DNA of 8,595 nucleotides from Acidobacteriota bacterium (GCA_003224515.1 QHZC01000093.1:1-8595); one strand, 5' to 3'; counted from the stretch's first letter, positions 1-7,353 are shown. Program-made: numbers and translations. Notes: generated by a model from the letters alone, not told the origin.

Positions 1-263
1 AACGGATCGACTACCACAGAGTCATGGAATCCCAAAAGATCACCCCGTGCCGCGATTGCTCCACGGAGCCTCAAGATCGTGAAGGCGCTGAAAATAGTTC
101 CCGCCAGCGCGAGCCCGGCATTCCAGTATTTATCTTTCTGCTCGATCCAGAAATCGATCAGCAGGATACCCAGTCCGAAGAGGACGAGCTCCATCTCCGG
201 AAGGATGGCGGCGCCGTCACCCTGGAGATATCTGAGAATCGCGTTGATAAATGGGATGTTCAT
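1..263 (-). CDS. nuoN: NADH-quinone oxidoreductase subunit N (NuoN), N-terminal part, cut by window edge
   Basis: An ATG at 261-263 opens a minus-strand frame that runs without a stop to the window edge and gives 87 residues beginning MNIPFINAILRYLQGD. The product starts with a hydrophobic segment, then an I-L-P-E motif followed by a long hydrophobic helix (MELVLFGLGILLIDFW), the usual start of NuoN with its Leu-Pro-Glu motif. A charged loop (EQKDKYWN) and another hydrophobic helix follow. NuoN is one of three antiporter-like proton-channel subunits of the complex I membrane arm. The catalytic Lys/Glu residues lie in the part not shown. An in-frame TAG at 273-275 makes this the first usable ATG. 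No strong Shine-Dalgarno sequence precedes it. It follows nuoM by 54 bp, the expected position for the last gene of a nuo operon. Identity rests on this motif plus synteny. Confidence 0.9.
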   Translation of the reverse strand, partial: MNIPFINAILRYLQGDGAAILPEMELVLFGLGILLIDFWIEQKDKYWNAGLALAGTIFSAFTILRLRGAIAARGDLLGFHDSVVVDP

Positions 264-282
264 TCGTGCGGGCTATTTCGTC

Positions 283-313
283 TCCGCCGCGGCGGCGTGG
301 AACTCCGCCGGAG
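283..313 (-). repeat. GC-rich inverted repeats in the nuoM-nuoN gap
   Basis: The 54-bp gap between nuoM and nuoN holds a perfect 12-bp palindrome (CCGCCGCGGCGG, 284-295) and an 11-nt inverted repeat (CTCCG-C-CGGAG, 303-313). The two arms can also pair with each other as a 6-bp GC stem around a 9-nt loop. There is no T-tract after it on the minus strand, so it does not look like an intrinsic terminator. It could stabilise the mRNA or tune nuoN translation, but a chance effect of GC-rich DNA is equally possible. Confidence 0.3.
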
Positions 314-317
314 GCAA

Positions 318-1850
318 TTATGCGCGTTCCACTTGATAGAAATTCGGATTCACCTGCTCCACAATTTTCTGCACAGGCCTTTCGATGAGGGCGAAGAACG
401 GTTTTGGGTAAATGCCGATCCAGAACGCCAGAATCACAAGCGGCACGAGTGTGGCGTACTCGCGCAGATTCAAGTCCGGCAAATCCTCATTGGCAAACTG
501 CGTGACCGGGCCGAACATCACTCGCTGGTAGAGCCACAGCAGGTACGCCGCGCCCAGTACGACGCCCAGCGAGCCCCAGGCGGCCCAGGCCTTGCTCACC
601 TGAAATGCGCCCTGCAAGATTGTGAACTCTCCAATGAAGCCGTTCAGCAGCGGCATGCCCAGAGAACTGAGGCTGATGATCAGATAGATTGCCGCGAAAT
701 TTGGCATGGGTGTCGCCAAGCCGCCGAACTCGGAAATCATGCGCGTGTGGCGGCGTTCGTAGAGCACGCCGACGATCAAGAACAGCGCCCCGGTGGAGAT
801 GCCGTGGTTGATCTGCTGGAGTACGCTGCCCGCCAGGCCGTTGGGCGTGAGCGCGAAAATTCCCAGCGTGCAGAAGCCGAGATGACTGACCGAGCTGTAA
901 GCAATTAGGCGCTTCATGTCCTTCTGCATGAGGCAAACGAGCGCGCCGTAAATGATGCCGATCAAGGAGAGTACGATGACGATATGAATGATTCGCGCGC
1001 GCATGGCGGTATCCGCGGGCAACAGCGGGAGCGAGAAGCGGATGAAACCGTATGTGCCCATCTTCAAGAGAACACCGGCGAGGATTACGGAACCGGCTGT
1101 GGGCGCTTCGGTATGCGCATCGGGGAGCCAGGTGTGGAACGGGAACATCGGCACCTTGATAGCAAACGCGAAGAAAAAACCCCAGAAGAGCCACACCTTT
1201 AGCGGGTCGGAGAAGTGCTGCGCGGCGGCGAGCAACGTCGGAACATCGAAGGTGCGCGTCCCGCTGGCCGACGCGCGCGCATAGAAGTAGAGTGCCAGGA
1301 TCGCCAGCAGCATGACCACCGATCCGGCCAGGGTGTACAGGAAAAACTTGATGGCCGCGTAGAGGCGCCGTTCGCTCCCCCACACCCCGATCAGGAAGTA
1401 CATCGGAACAAGCATCACTTCCCAGAACACGTAAAAGAGGAAGAAATCCAGGGAAACGAAAACGCCGATCATTCCGGTCTGCAGCAGCAGCAGAAGAATG
1501 TAGTATTCCTTGGTGCGCTGATGAATCGCGCTCCACGACGAGAGGATGGCGATCATCCCGAGAAATGTTGTAAGCATAACGAGCAAGAGGCTGATGCCGT
1601 CGATGCCAAGATGGTATTTCGCGCCAATGGATGGGATCCAATCGGCAGTTTCCTCAAAGGTGAAGCCGCCCCATTCCGGTTTGAACCAGCGGAGCAGCGG
1701 AAGCGAAACCAGGAAACCAAGCGCGCCGAAGACGTTTCCCGCGATTTTGTGCGCGTGCTCCATCTCGCGAGGAATGAGCAGCAAAAGCAAGGCGCCCACG
1801 AGCGGCGTGAACAGAACCACGCTTAAGATATAGTGTCCAAAAAAGTGCAT
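318..1850 (-). CDS. nuoM: NADH-quinone oxidoreductase subunit M (NuoM), antiporter-like proton channel
   Basis: A 510-residue integral membrane protein, the usual length for NuoM. It is one of the three Mrp-antiporter-like subunits of the complex I membrane arm and moves protons across the cytoplasmic membrane. Proton-path residues known from E. coli NuoM are present: Glu144 in FWEVMLVPMYFLIG, Lys232 in FAIKVPMFPFHTWLPDAH, Lys263 in GVLLKMG, His349 in the broken-helix region INHGISTGALF, and Glu408 in NGFIGEF. The WLPDAHTEAPT motif (241-251) identifies the NuoM branch rather than NuoL, which has WLPDAMEGPTPVSALIHAAT. The ATG at 1848-1850 follows the nuoL stop by 12 bp and has a good ribosome binding site overlapping that stop. 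The C-terminus ends normally, with no truncation or frameshift. Confidence 0.97.
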   Translation of the reverse strand: MHFFGHYILSVVLFTPLVGALLLLLIPREMEHAHKIAGNVFGALGFLVSLPLLRWFKPEWGGFTFEETADWIPSIGAKYHLGIDGISLLLVMLTTFLGMIAILSSWSAIHQRTKEYYILLLLLQTGMIGVFVSLDFFLFYVFWEVMLVPMYFLIGVWGSERRLYAAIKFFLYTLAGSVVMLLAILALYFYARASASGTRTFDVPTLLAAAQHFSDPLKVWLFWGFFFAFAIKVPMFPFHTWLPDAHTEAPTAGSVILAGVLLKMGTYGFIRFSLPLLPADTAMRARIIHIVIVLSLIGIIYGALVCLMQKDMKRLIAYSSVSHLGFCTLGIFALTPNGLAGSVLQQINHGISTGALFLIVGVLYERRHTRMISEFGGLATPMPNFAAIYLIISLSSLGMPLLNGFIGEFTILQGAFQVSKAWAAWGSLGVVLGAAYLLWLYQRVMFGPVTQFANEDLPDLNLREYATLVPLVILAFWIGIYPKPFFALIERPVQKIVEQVNPNFYQVERA

Positions 1851-1858
1851 GCTCTTTG

Positions 1859-1864
1859 CCTCTC
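1859..1864 (-). promoter_or_regulatory. Ribosome binding site of nuoM overlapping the nuoL stop codon
   Basis: GAGAGG on the minus strand shares its first bases with the nuoL TGA (1863-1865) and lies 8 nt before the nuoM ATG. The arrangement implies translational coupling of NuoL and NuoM and confirms the nuoM start. It is the clearest Shine-Dalgarno sequence in the window before an ATG. Confidence 0.6.
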
Positions 1865-3986
1865 AGCGCACGCTGCGCAGCACTACCTGCACATGGTGCC
1901 CGTAATAAGCTAGAAGAACGACTAGCCCGATCAAAATCAGCATTGCGTAACTGGAAAAAACTCCGGTTTGCAGAAGGCGCACCGGATAACTGAAAAGCTG
2001 TATCATCTTGGCGCTGAAATTCAGCAGCCCATCGATGATCCACTTGTCCCACCACATGGATAGAGTTGAGCCGAAGCGCGCCAGCCAGCCCGCGCCGTCT
2101 ACGCCCACGCCGTCAATCACGGTTGCGTCGAAGCTGCCGAGCAGCGTTCCCAGGTCTTTCGTGCGCTCCACGATCGCCGCGTCATAGATTTCGTCTACGT
2201 AATACTTGTGGAGGAGCAATTGATAGAGTTTAGGCCACTTTTCGGCGACCAATTCCGGCGCAATTCTCTTGGTCCGGTAGAACTGGTATGCCAGCCAAAT
2301 TCCCGCGCCGGCAATCGAGAGGGATGCCAGCATCAAAACGTATTCCATGGCAAGGCCATGGGAGGCAGCCTTTTCCGCGGCCGTCTCCGTCCCAACGCCC
2401 AGCAACACAGGTTCGAGAAACTTTTTGAAGCGGGCGTTTCTTCCGAGCGACCCAGGCCAGCCAATCCACCCGCTCATGACCGAGAGTCCTGCGAGAATCA
2501 CGAGAGGTACGGTCATCGTCGGCGGCGATTCGTGGATGTGTTTTTCAACGTGCTCGTCGGCACGCGAATAACCGAAGAAGGCGAGGAAAAGCAGCCTGAA
2601 CATGTAAAACGCCGTCATTCCTGCCGTGACGAAACCAACAAGCCACAACAACGGATTCCTTTCAAACGCATGCCCCAGGATTTCGTCTTTGCTGAAGAAG
2701 CCGGCAAGCGGAGGAATTCCCGCAATCGTCAGAGTTGCGACGGCGAATGTCCTCGCCGTGGCGGGAATCTTGTTCCACAATCCGCCCATCTTTTGTAAAT
2801 CCTGCTCGCCGGACATGGCGTGAATCACGCTACCGGCGCCGAGGAACAAAAGCGCTTTGAAGAAAGCGTGGGTCATCAGATGGAAAACTCCTGCGGCAAA
2901 AGCACCAACGCCGAGGGCCAGGAACATGTAGCCAAGCTGGCTGATGGTGGAATAGGCGAGCACTTTCTTGATGTCGTTCTGCGCCAGGGCCATGGAGGCC
3001 GCAAAAATCGCGGTTACGGCACCCACCACCGCCACGACATCCATGGCGAATGGCGCGAGCAGGTAGACCGCGTTCATGCGTGCGACCATGTACACGCCGG
3101 CGGTGACCATCGTGGCGGCGTGGATCAAGGCACTCACCGGCGTCGGACCTTCCATGGCGTCCGGCAGCCACACGTACAAGGGAATCTGTGCCGATTTGCC
3201 CATCGCTCCGATAAACAGCAACAGAGCAATGCCGGTCAGCACCGGCGCACGGTACCCCAGCATTCCGTTCTCAACCGCCAACTTCAGAGATTGAAGAATT
3301 CCTAAATAGCCTGCGGAATCCGGCAATCCTTGAGCAGTAAATCGGATCGTGCCTAGCGTCACCGCAGTCAGGAGAATCCCGAGGATAAATCCTGCATCGC
3401 CGATGCGATTCACGATAAACGCTTTTTTCCCCGCGTCGGAAGCCGACTTTTTCAGGAAATAGAAACCGATCAGCAAGTAGCTGCATAGGCCGACGCCTTC
3501 CCATCCCACGAACATGAGTAGCATGTTGTTCGCCAGGACCAGGGTCAGCATGGCAAACATGAAGAGATTCATGTAGCCGAAGAAACGGTAGTACCCGCCC
3601 TCGTGCGCCATGTATCCGACGGAGTAGAGGTGAATCAAGAAGCCGACACCGGTGACCACCAGAACCATGACGCAGGAAAGTGGATCGAGAAGGAATCCCC
3701 AGTCCGCCACAAACCGAATTGCGTGTCCACCGGTGATCTGCATCGGCCCGGGGGTCAGCCATTCGAACAGGATTTGTTGAGCGACACGATGCTCCGGCTC
3801 CGCGGCCAGCAATTGAAACACCGCGCCTACCGCGTAGATGAAAGACAAGCCCACGCTGCCGACACAGAGCACGTTGACGCCGACTTTCGGGAGCCGCCTA
3901 CCAAAGAAAAGCATCAGCGCCGCGGTCGCCAACGGAAGCAGCGGGATGAGCCAAAGATGATCCAGAAAATAGCCCGTGGGCGTCAT
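1863..3986 (-). CDS. nuoL: NADH-quinone oxidoreductase subunit L (NuoL), distal proton channel with lateral helix
   Basis: A 707-residue polytopic membrane protein, longer than NuoM because NuoL carries a C-terminal lateral helix that runs along the membrane arm. It is the most distal antiporter-like subunit of complex I. Hallmarks, with E. coli equivalents in brackets: Glu163 in FVGWEGVGLCSYLLIG (Glu144), Lys264 in GAMGKSAQIPLYVWLPDAM (Lys229), the EGPTPVSALIHAATMV segment (279-294), Lys340/341 in QNDIKKVLAYSTISQLGYM, Lys377 in THAFFKALLFLGAGS, and Asp434 in FFSKDEILG (Asp400). The region from about 585 to 690 (KYYVDEIYD onward) contains the expected amphipathic helix and final anchor segment. 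The ATG at 3984-3986 follows nuoK by 32 bp, with a purine-rich leader (GGAAAGAAGAAG). No frameshift or missing key residue is seen. Mrp or hydrogenase-4 subunits are less likely given the flanking nuo genes. Confidence 0.97.
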   Translation of the reverse strand: MTPTGYFLDHLWLIPLLPLATAALMLFFGRRLPKVGVNVLCVGSVGLSFIYAVGAVFQLLAAEPEHRVAQQILFEWLTPGPMQITGGHAIRFVADWGFLLDPLSCVMVLVVTGVGFLIHLYSVGYMAHEGGYYRFFGYMNLFMFAMLTLVLANNMLLMFVGWEGVGLCSYLLIGFYFLKKSASDAGKKAFIVNRIGDAGFILGILLTAVTLGTIRFTAQGLPDSAGYLGILQSLKLAVENGMLGYRAPVLTGIALLLFIGAMGKSAQIPLYVWLPDAMEGPTPVSALIHAATMVTAGVYMVARMNAVYLLAPFAMDVVAVVGAVTAIFAASMALAQNDIKKVLAYSTISQLGYMFLALGVGAFAAGVFHLMTHAFFKALLFLGAGSVIHAMSGEQDLQKMGGLWNKIPATARTFAVATLTIAGIPPLAGFFSKDEILGHAFERNPLLWLVGFVTAGMTAFYMFRLLFLAFFGYSRADEHVEKHIHESPPTMTVPLVILAGLSVMSGWIGWPGSLGRNARFKKFLEPVLLGVGTETAAEKAASHGLAMEYVLMLASLSIAGAGIWLAYQFYRTKRIAPELVAEKWPKLYQLLLHKYYVDEIYDAAIVERTKDLGTLLGSFDATVIDGVGVDGAGWLARFGSTLSMWWDKWIIDGLLNFSAKMIQLFSYPVRLLQTGVFSSYAMLILIGLVVLLAYYGHHVQVVLRSVR

Positions 3987-4018
3987 GCCGTTTTCACTTC
4001 TTCTTTCCTATCATCGCG

Positions 4019-4321
4019 CTACCACTTCAACAAATCCATTTCGTCCGCCAACACCGTTTCGCGGTTCCGGAAAAAGGCGATGATGATTCCGAGTCCCACG
4101 GCGGCCTCCGCAGCCGCATCGGCAATGATGAAAAGCGCAAAGACCTGTCCCGCCGCATCACCGTACAATCGGGAAAATGCCACTAGGTTAATGTTCACGG
4201 CATTCAGAATCAGCTCGATGGACATGAGCACGACAATGACGTTGCGCCTGGTGACCACGCCGATCACGCCGATGATGAAGAGCGCGAGACTCAGGAACAG
4301 GTAATGTCCAATCGGAAGCAT
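4019..4321 (-). CDS. nuoK: NADH-quinone oxidoreductase subunit K (NuoK)
   Basis: A 100-residue protein with three transmembrane helices, the exact usual length of NuoK (MrpC-like). It lies between NuoJ and NuoN in the membrane arm and helps form the central proton path. The two essential buried glutamates fall at the E. coli positions: Glu36 in LMSIELILNAVNINLV and Glu72 in AAAEAAVGLGIIIAFFRNR. The cytoplasmic TRRN motif (24-27) is also conserved. One oddity is Asp68 (codon GAT, 4118-4120), one helical turn before Glu72, where E. coli NuoK has Leu. The C-terminal DEMDLLKW resembles the usual DEINLLKG-type ending. The ATG follows the nuoJ stop by 7 bp, and an AAGGA inside the end of nuoJ can serve as a somewhat distant ribosome binding site. 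Confidence 0.97.
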   Translation of the reverse strand: MLPIGHYLFLSLALFIIGVIGVVTRRNVIVVLMSIELILNAVNINLVAFSRLYGDAAGQVFALFIIADAAAEAAVGLGIIIAFFRNRETVLADEMDLLKW

Positions 4322-4328
4322 CGCGGCG

Positions 4329-4847
4329 TTACGTCCTTTTCTTGGCCATCACGACGGCGCCAATCATGGCCACCAGCAGCAAGACAGAAGCAATCTCAAA
4401 CGGCAACAGATACGAGTCGAACAAACTCTTTGCCAGCGCTTCAGAATTCGGTGGCAAATGCTCTGCGACCGCTGCTGTCAGTACCGGCAATCCCTGCCCC
4501 GGCATTTTTTTGGAAGACCAGAACATGAGGCCCACCTGGCCCGCCAAGGCCAGCGCGACGAGCAAGGCCACCCACTTCTGCCGCGCAAACTGGATCTGCT
4601 GCAGCGCCACATCCAAATTGACCAGCATGATCACGAAAACGAAGAGCACCATGATCCCGCCGACATAAAGAATGATCTGGACGATAAACAAAAACTCCGC
4701 GCGCAACTGCAAGAAAATACCGGCGGTCGCAAGCAGCGCAGTGATCAGAAAAATGGCGCTGTGAACGACGTTCCGCCGCGTGACCATGAGCACCGCGCTC
4801 GCCACGGCGATGCCGGCAAAGAAATAAAATAAGACTTTATCCAGCAT
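4329..4847 (-). CDS. nuoJ: NADH-quinone oxidoreductase subunit J (NuoJ)
   Basis: A 172-residue protein with about five transmembrane helices, typical for NuoJ (ND6). It sits between NuoA/NuoH and NuoK in the membrane arm, and its third helix takes part in coupling electron transfer to proton pumping. The family signature is clear at residues 16-35 (SAVLMVTRRNVVHSAIFLI) and 51-75 (EFLFIVQIILYVGGIMVLF and onward); the YVGGIMVLF stretch matches the helix-3 segment where a pi-bulge is known in the family. A loop of about 35 residues precedes the last helix (SYLLPFEIASVLLLVAMIGAVVMAKK). The ATG at 4845-4847 lies inside the 3' end of nuoH (11-bp overlap including the nuoH stop), with only a weak GGA upstream, so translation is probably coupled to nuoH. 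In the common operon order nuoI would stand between nuoH and nuoJ; here the overlap leaves no room for it. Confidence 0.96.
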   Translation of the reverse strand: MLDKVLFYFFAGIAVASAVLMVTRRNVVHSAIFLITALLATAGIFLQLRAEFLFIVQIILYVGGIMVLFVFVIMLVNLDVALQQIQFARQKWVALLVALALAGQVGLMFWSSKKMPGQGLPVLTAAVAEHLPPNSEALAKSLFDSYLLPFEIASVLLLVAMIGAVVMAKKRT

Positions 4848-6210
4848 AAAAATCCGAAGCGGCGGTTTTCTCCTGCTTGGCGTCGTGTTCTTTCTCGACG
4901 GCCAGAATAAGAAGCGCTGCCACGAGGGCCACGATGGCCGCGGGAGTCGTAACCAGAAGCAGTCCCCAACCTTGCAAGTGAAAGTACGCTCCCGCGATCA
5001 AGGCCACGCCAACCAACAACACGTTGATGATGGACAGCGGGATCAGGAAATGCCACCCCAGGCGCATCAACTGGTCAAACCGGTACCGCGGCAGCGTGAA
5101 TCGCAGCCACATGAACAAATAGATGTAGGCGCTTACCTTGAAAATAAACCAGAAGCCGCCGTGGATGCCTGCGTAAAATGGCGCTACCGCTTCCCGGAAT
5201 GAAGGTTTGATTACCGGCAAAACGACCGGCGCCGCGAGTACCAACGCAACCACAAAACAGAGACCCGCCACCGCCAACAAGAACACCTGCTGCACGCGCG
5301 TCGGCTGCTTTGGGACGCGCAACACGCAATAAGCGGCAATCACAATCATCAAGAGCGGCGGCGCAAAATCCAAAAAATTCAGCCAAGAGACTCTGGCGAA
5401 GGGCCTAAGCCAGCCTCCGAGAAACAAAGTGGTCGCCACGGAAGCCACCACGATCATGTTCGTGTATTCCGCGAGGAAATAGAGCGACCAGCGAAATCCG
5501 CTGAACTCTGTCATGTACCCGGCGACAAGCTCAGACTCCGCTTCCGGTAAATCAAACGGCGCCCGGTTGGTCTCTGCAACGGAAGCGACGAGATAGGTAA
5601 AAAAGGCTACCGGCGCAAGCAGCGCGAACCAAATGCCCTCTTTGCTCTGCGCTTCCACGATCGACTTGGTATTCAGCGTGCCCGTAAACAAAAGCGCGCT
5701 CACCAGCGCCATCCCCGCGGCGGTTTCGTAACTCACCAACTGCGCCGAACTGCGCAGCGCTCCCATCAATGAATAGTGGCTGTTCGAGGCCCAGCCGCCC
5801 AGCACGATGCCGAATATTCCCAGCGCGCTGATACCCACAACGAAGAGAATGCCAATGTTGATGTCCTGCGCAATTTGAAACGCCGGTCCAATCGCCAGGC
5901 CAGCCAGCGAAAGCAGCGCCGCGCCGACGGAAAGCACGGGCGCGAGCCAGAAGACGAGTTTGTCCGCGTTCTCCGGGATGATGTCTTCTTTGATGAGCAG
6001 TTTCACCGCGTCCGCGATCGGCTGAAGCAAGCCATGCGGCCCCACGCGCATAGGACCCAGCCGCGCTTGCATGTCCGCCATGATTTTGCGTTCAACGAGC
6101 ACGATATAACCGGCGATCAGCGGCAAAATCGCGACGACCGCCACGCCACAGAGCAGCGGCGCCCAGAACAGCTTCAAAAACTCAATCGGTGCCTGGAATG
6201 CGGCATTCAT
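4837..6210 (-). CDS. nuoH: NADH-quinone oxidoreductase subunit H (NuoH), enlarged form with extra membrane segments
   Basis: NuoH (ND1) is the membrane subunit that joins the quinone-binding site to the proton channels. Conserved parts are intact: GYIVLVERKIMADMQARLGP (residues 34-53), the GLLQPIADAVKLLIKEDIIP loop (60-79), SYETAAGMAL (160-169), the acidic AETNRAPFDLPEAESELVAG loop (212-231), and WLRFTLPRYRFDQLMRLGW (368-386). At 457 residues it is much longer than the roughly 325-350 of many NuoH proteins. Two regions account for this. An insertion of about 65 residues (about 281-345) lies between the helix ending LFLGGW and the WFIFKV helix and looks like two extra transmembrane segments joined by a basic linker (RVPKQPTR). 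A C-terminal extension (about 405-457) has one more hydrophobic helix (417-438) and a charged tail. The ATG at 6208-6210 is 48 bp after nuoD, where nuoE, nuoF and nuoG usually stand. Confidence 0.96.
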   Translation of the reverse strand: MNAAFQAPIEFLKLFWAPLLCGVAVVAILPLIAGYIVLVERKIMADMQARLGPMRVGPHGLLQPIADAVKLLIKEDIIPENADKLVFWLAPVLSVGAALLSLAGLAIGPAFQIAQDINIGILFVVGISALGIFGIVLGGWASNSHYSLMGALRSSAQLVSYETAAGMALVSALLFTGTLNTKSIVEAQSKEGIWFALLAPVAFFTYLVASVAETNRAPFDLPEAESELVAGYMTEFSGFRWSLYFLAEYTNMIVVASVATTLFLGGWLRPFARVSWLNFLDFAPPLLMIVIAAYCVLRVPKQPTRVQQVFLLAVAGLCFVVALVLAAPVVLPVIKPSFREAVAPFYAGIHGGFWFIFKVSAYIYLFMWLRFTLPRYRFDQLMRLGWHFLIPLSIINVLLVGVALIAGAYFHLQGWGLLLVTTPAAIVALVAALLILAVEKEHDAKQEKTAASDFYAG

Positions 6211-6224
6211 CGTCGGTCCATTTC

Positions 6225-6263
6225 TCCAGCGACCTTACCCAGCGTTCTTCCTGCGACCTTACC
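6225..6263 (-). repeat. Short direct repeat at the nuoD-nuoH junction
   Basis: The 11-bp sequence GCGACCTTACC (plus-strand reading) occurs perfectly at 6229-6239 and again at 6253-6263, 24 bp apart. Allowing one mismatch, the match extends to 15 bp (6225-6239 and 6249-6263). The second copy covers the nuoD stop codon and its last sense codon; the first lies between nuoD and nuoH. It looks like a small tandem duplication of the nuoD end. It falls exactly where nuoE-F-G would be found in the common operon order, but it cannot by itself show that a deletion took place. Confidence 0.45.
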
Positions 6264-7353
6264 GGTCGACTTCTCCCAACACGATATCAATCGTTCCGAT
6301 GATGGCCACCACATCGGCCACGAGGTGCCCCCGCACCATGCGGTCGAAGGCCTGCAGATTTATGAAGGAAGGCGGCCGGATGTGCACACGATACGGCTGC
6401 ACCGTGCCGTCGCTCACGATGTAATAGCCGATTTCGCCCTTCGGCGCTTCAATCGCATGATAGACCTCACCGGGCGGCGGCTTCAGCACCTTCCCCACTT
6501 TCCCCATGATCGGCCCGCTGGGAATATTTTCGATGGCTTGCAGGCAGATCAGCCGCGATTGCCGCATTTCCTCCATCCGGACCAGATAGCGGTCGTAAGT
6601 GTCTCCGGTTGTGCCCACAGGGATCTCGAATTTGTATTGATCGTACGCCGCGTAAGGCATGGCCTTGCGGATGTCCCATTTCACACCGCTGGCACGGAGC
6701 ACCGGCCCGGTCACGCCAAAGGCGATGGCATCTGCCGCGGTCAGAATCCCCACGCCCTTCGTACGCCCGATCCAGATACGGTTTTCAGTGAGCAGAGTCT
6801 CGTATTCCACGATGCGCGATTCAAAATCCTTGCAGAACCGTTCAACGTCCTTCTCGAAAGTGTCATAAGCCTCGTATTGCAGCCCGCCGATGCGGAACGC
6901 ATGCGTGGTCAGGCGCGCCCCGCAGTATTTCTCAAAAATCTTCAAAATTTCTTCGCGCTCGCGGAAGCAATAGAAGAGCGGAGTGAGTGCGCCAATATCC
7001 AAAGCATGTGTGCCGAGCCACAGGAGGTGGCTGGCGATTCTCTGCAGCTCCGTCAAGATGGTTCGAATCACGCGCGCGCGCGGCGGAGCTTCCGCGACCA
7101 GCAATTTTTCCACTGCCTCGCAATATCCCAGCCCGCTGCTCACGGCCGCGACATAGTCCATACGGTCGACATAGGGAGCAAACTGTTGATAGGTGCGGTT
7201 CTCCGCGATTTTCTCGACGCCCCGGTGCAAATATCCGATGATGCACTCCGAGCCGACGACACGCTCGCCATCGAGCTTCAGTTTTACGCGCAAAACGCCG
7301 TGTGTGGACGGATGCTGCGGCCCCATATTGATAACCAGTTCATCCGCGCCCAA
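6259..7353 (-). CDS. nuoD: NADH-quinone oxidoreductase subunit D (NuoD), 49-kDa quinone-site subunit
   Basis: NuoD forms the quinone-binding cavity with NuoB and NuoH and descends from the [NiFe]-hydrogenase large subunit. With a TTG start it has 364 residues. Seen directly: the quinone-site loop NMGPQHPSTHGVLR (9-22) with His14, GYLHRGVEK (40-48), PYVDRMDYVAAVS (60-72) with Tyr67 equivalent to Thermus Nqo4 Tyr87, LTTHAFRIGGLQYE (148-161), TGPVLRASGVKWDIRK (215-230), GDTYDRYLVRMEEMRQS (250-266) and the ending DIVLGEVDR. The CxxC metal-ligand pairs of true hydrogenases are absent. The start is uncertain: no ATG or GTG lies between the nuoC stop and the conserved core. TTG at 7351-7353 lacks a ribosome binding site; CTG at 7387-7389 has a GAGG-containing sequence about 10 nt upstream and would add 12 residues. 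The frame is the same as that of nuoC. No nuoB is nearby, although NuoB is its direct partner. Confidence 0.95.
   Translation of the reverse strand: MGADELVINMGPQHPSTHGVLRVKLKLDGERVVGSECIIGYLHRGVEKIAENRTYQQFAPYVDRMDYVAAVSSGLGYCEAVEKLLVAEAPPRARVIRTILTELQRIASHLLWLGTHALDIGALTPLFYCFREREEILKIFEKYCGARLTTHAFRIGGLQYEAYDTFEKDVERFCKDFESRIVEYETLLTENRIWIGRTKGVGILTAADAIAFGVTGPVLRASGVKWDIRKAMPYAAYDQYKFEIPVGTTGDTYDRYLVRMEEMRQSRLICLQAIENIPSGPIMGKVGKVLKPPPGEVYHAIEAPKGEIGYYIVSDGTVQPYRVHIRPPSFINLQAFDRMVRGHLVADVVAIIGTIDIVLGEVDR

Noticed and set aside
303..313. Intrinsic terminator after nuoM
   Set aside because: The stem has almost no loop and no T-tract follows on the coding strand. nuoN follows directly in the same direction.
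24..908. Plus-strand open frame of 294 codons antisense to nuoN and nuoM
   Set aside because: Low-complexity charged translation, no family resemblance, and fully antisense to nuo genes with intact conserved motifs.
487..1641. Minus-strand open frame of 384 codons inside nuoM in another frame
   Set aside because: It overlaps the true NuoM frame completely and gives an Arg/His-rich translation without hydrophobic helices.
6259..7353. NuoD as the large subunit of a group 4 [NiFe] hydrogenase, with H, K, L and M as its membrane part
   Set aside because: The two CxxC metal-ligand pairs are absent (its cysteines are isolated), while the HPSTHG quinone loop, the equivalent of Tyr87 and the GEVDR ending are those of complex I.
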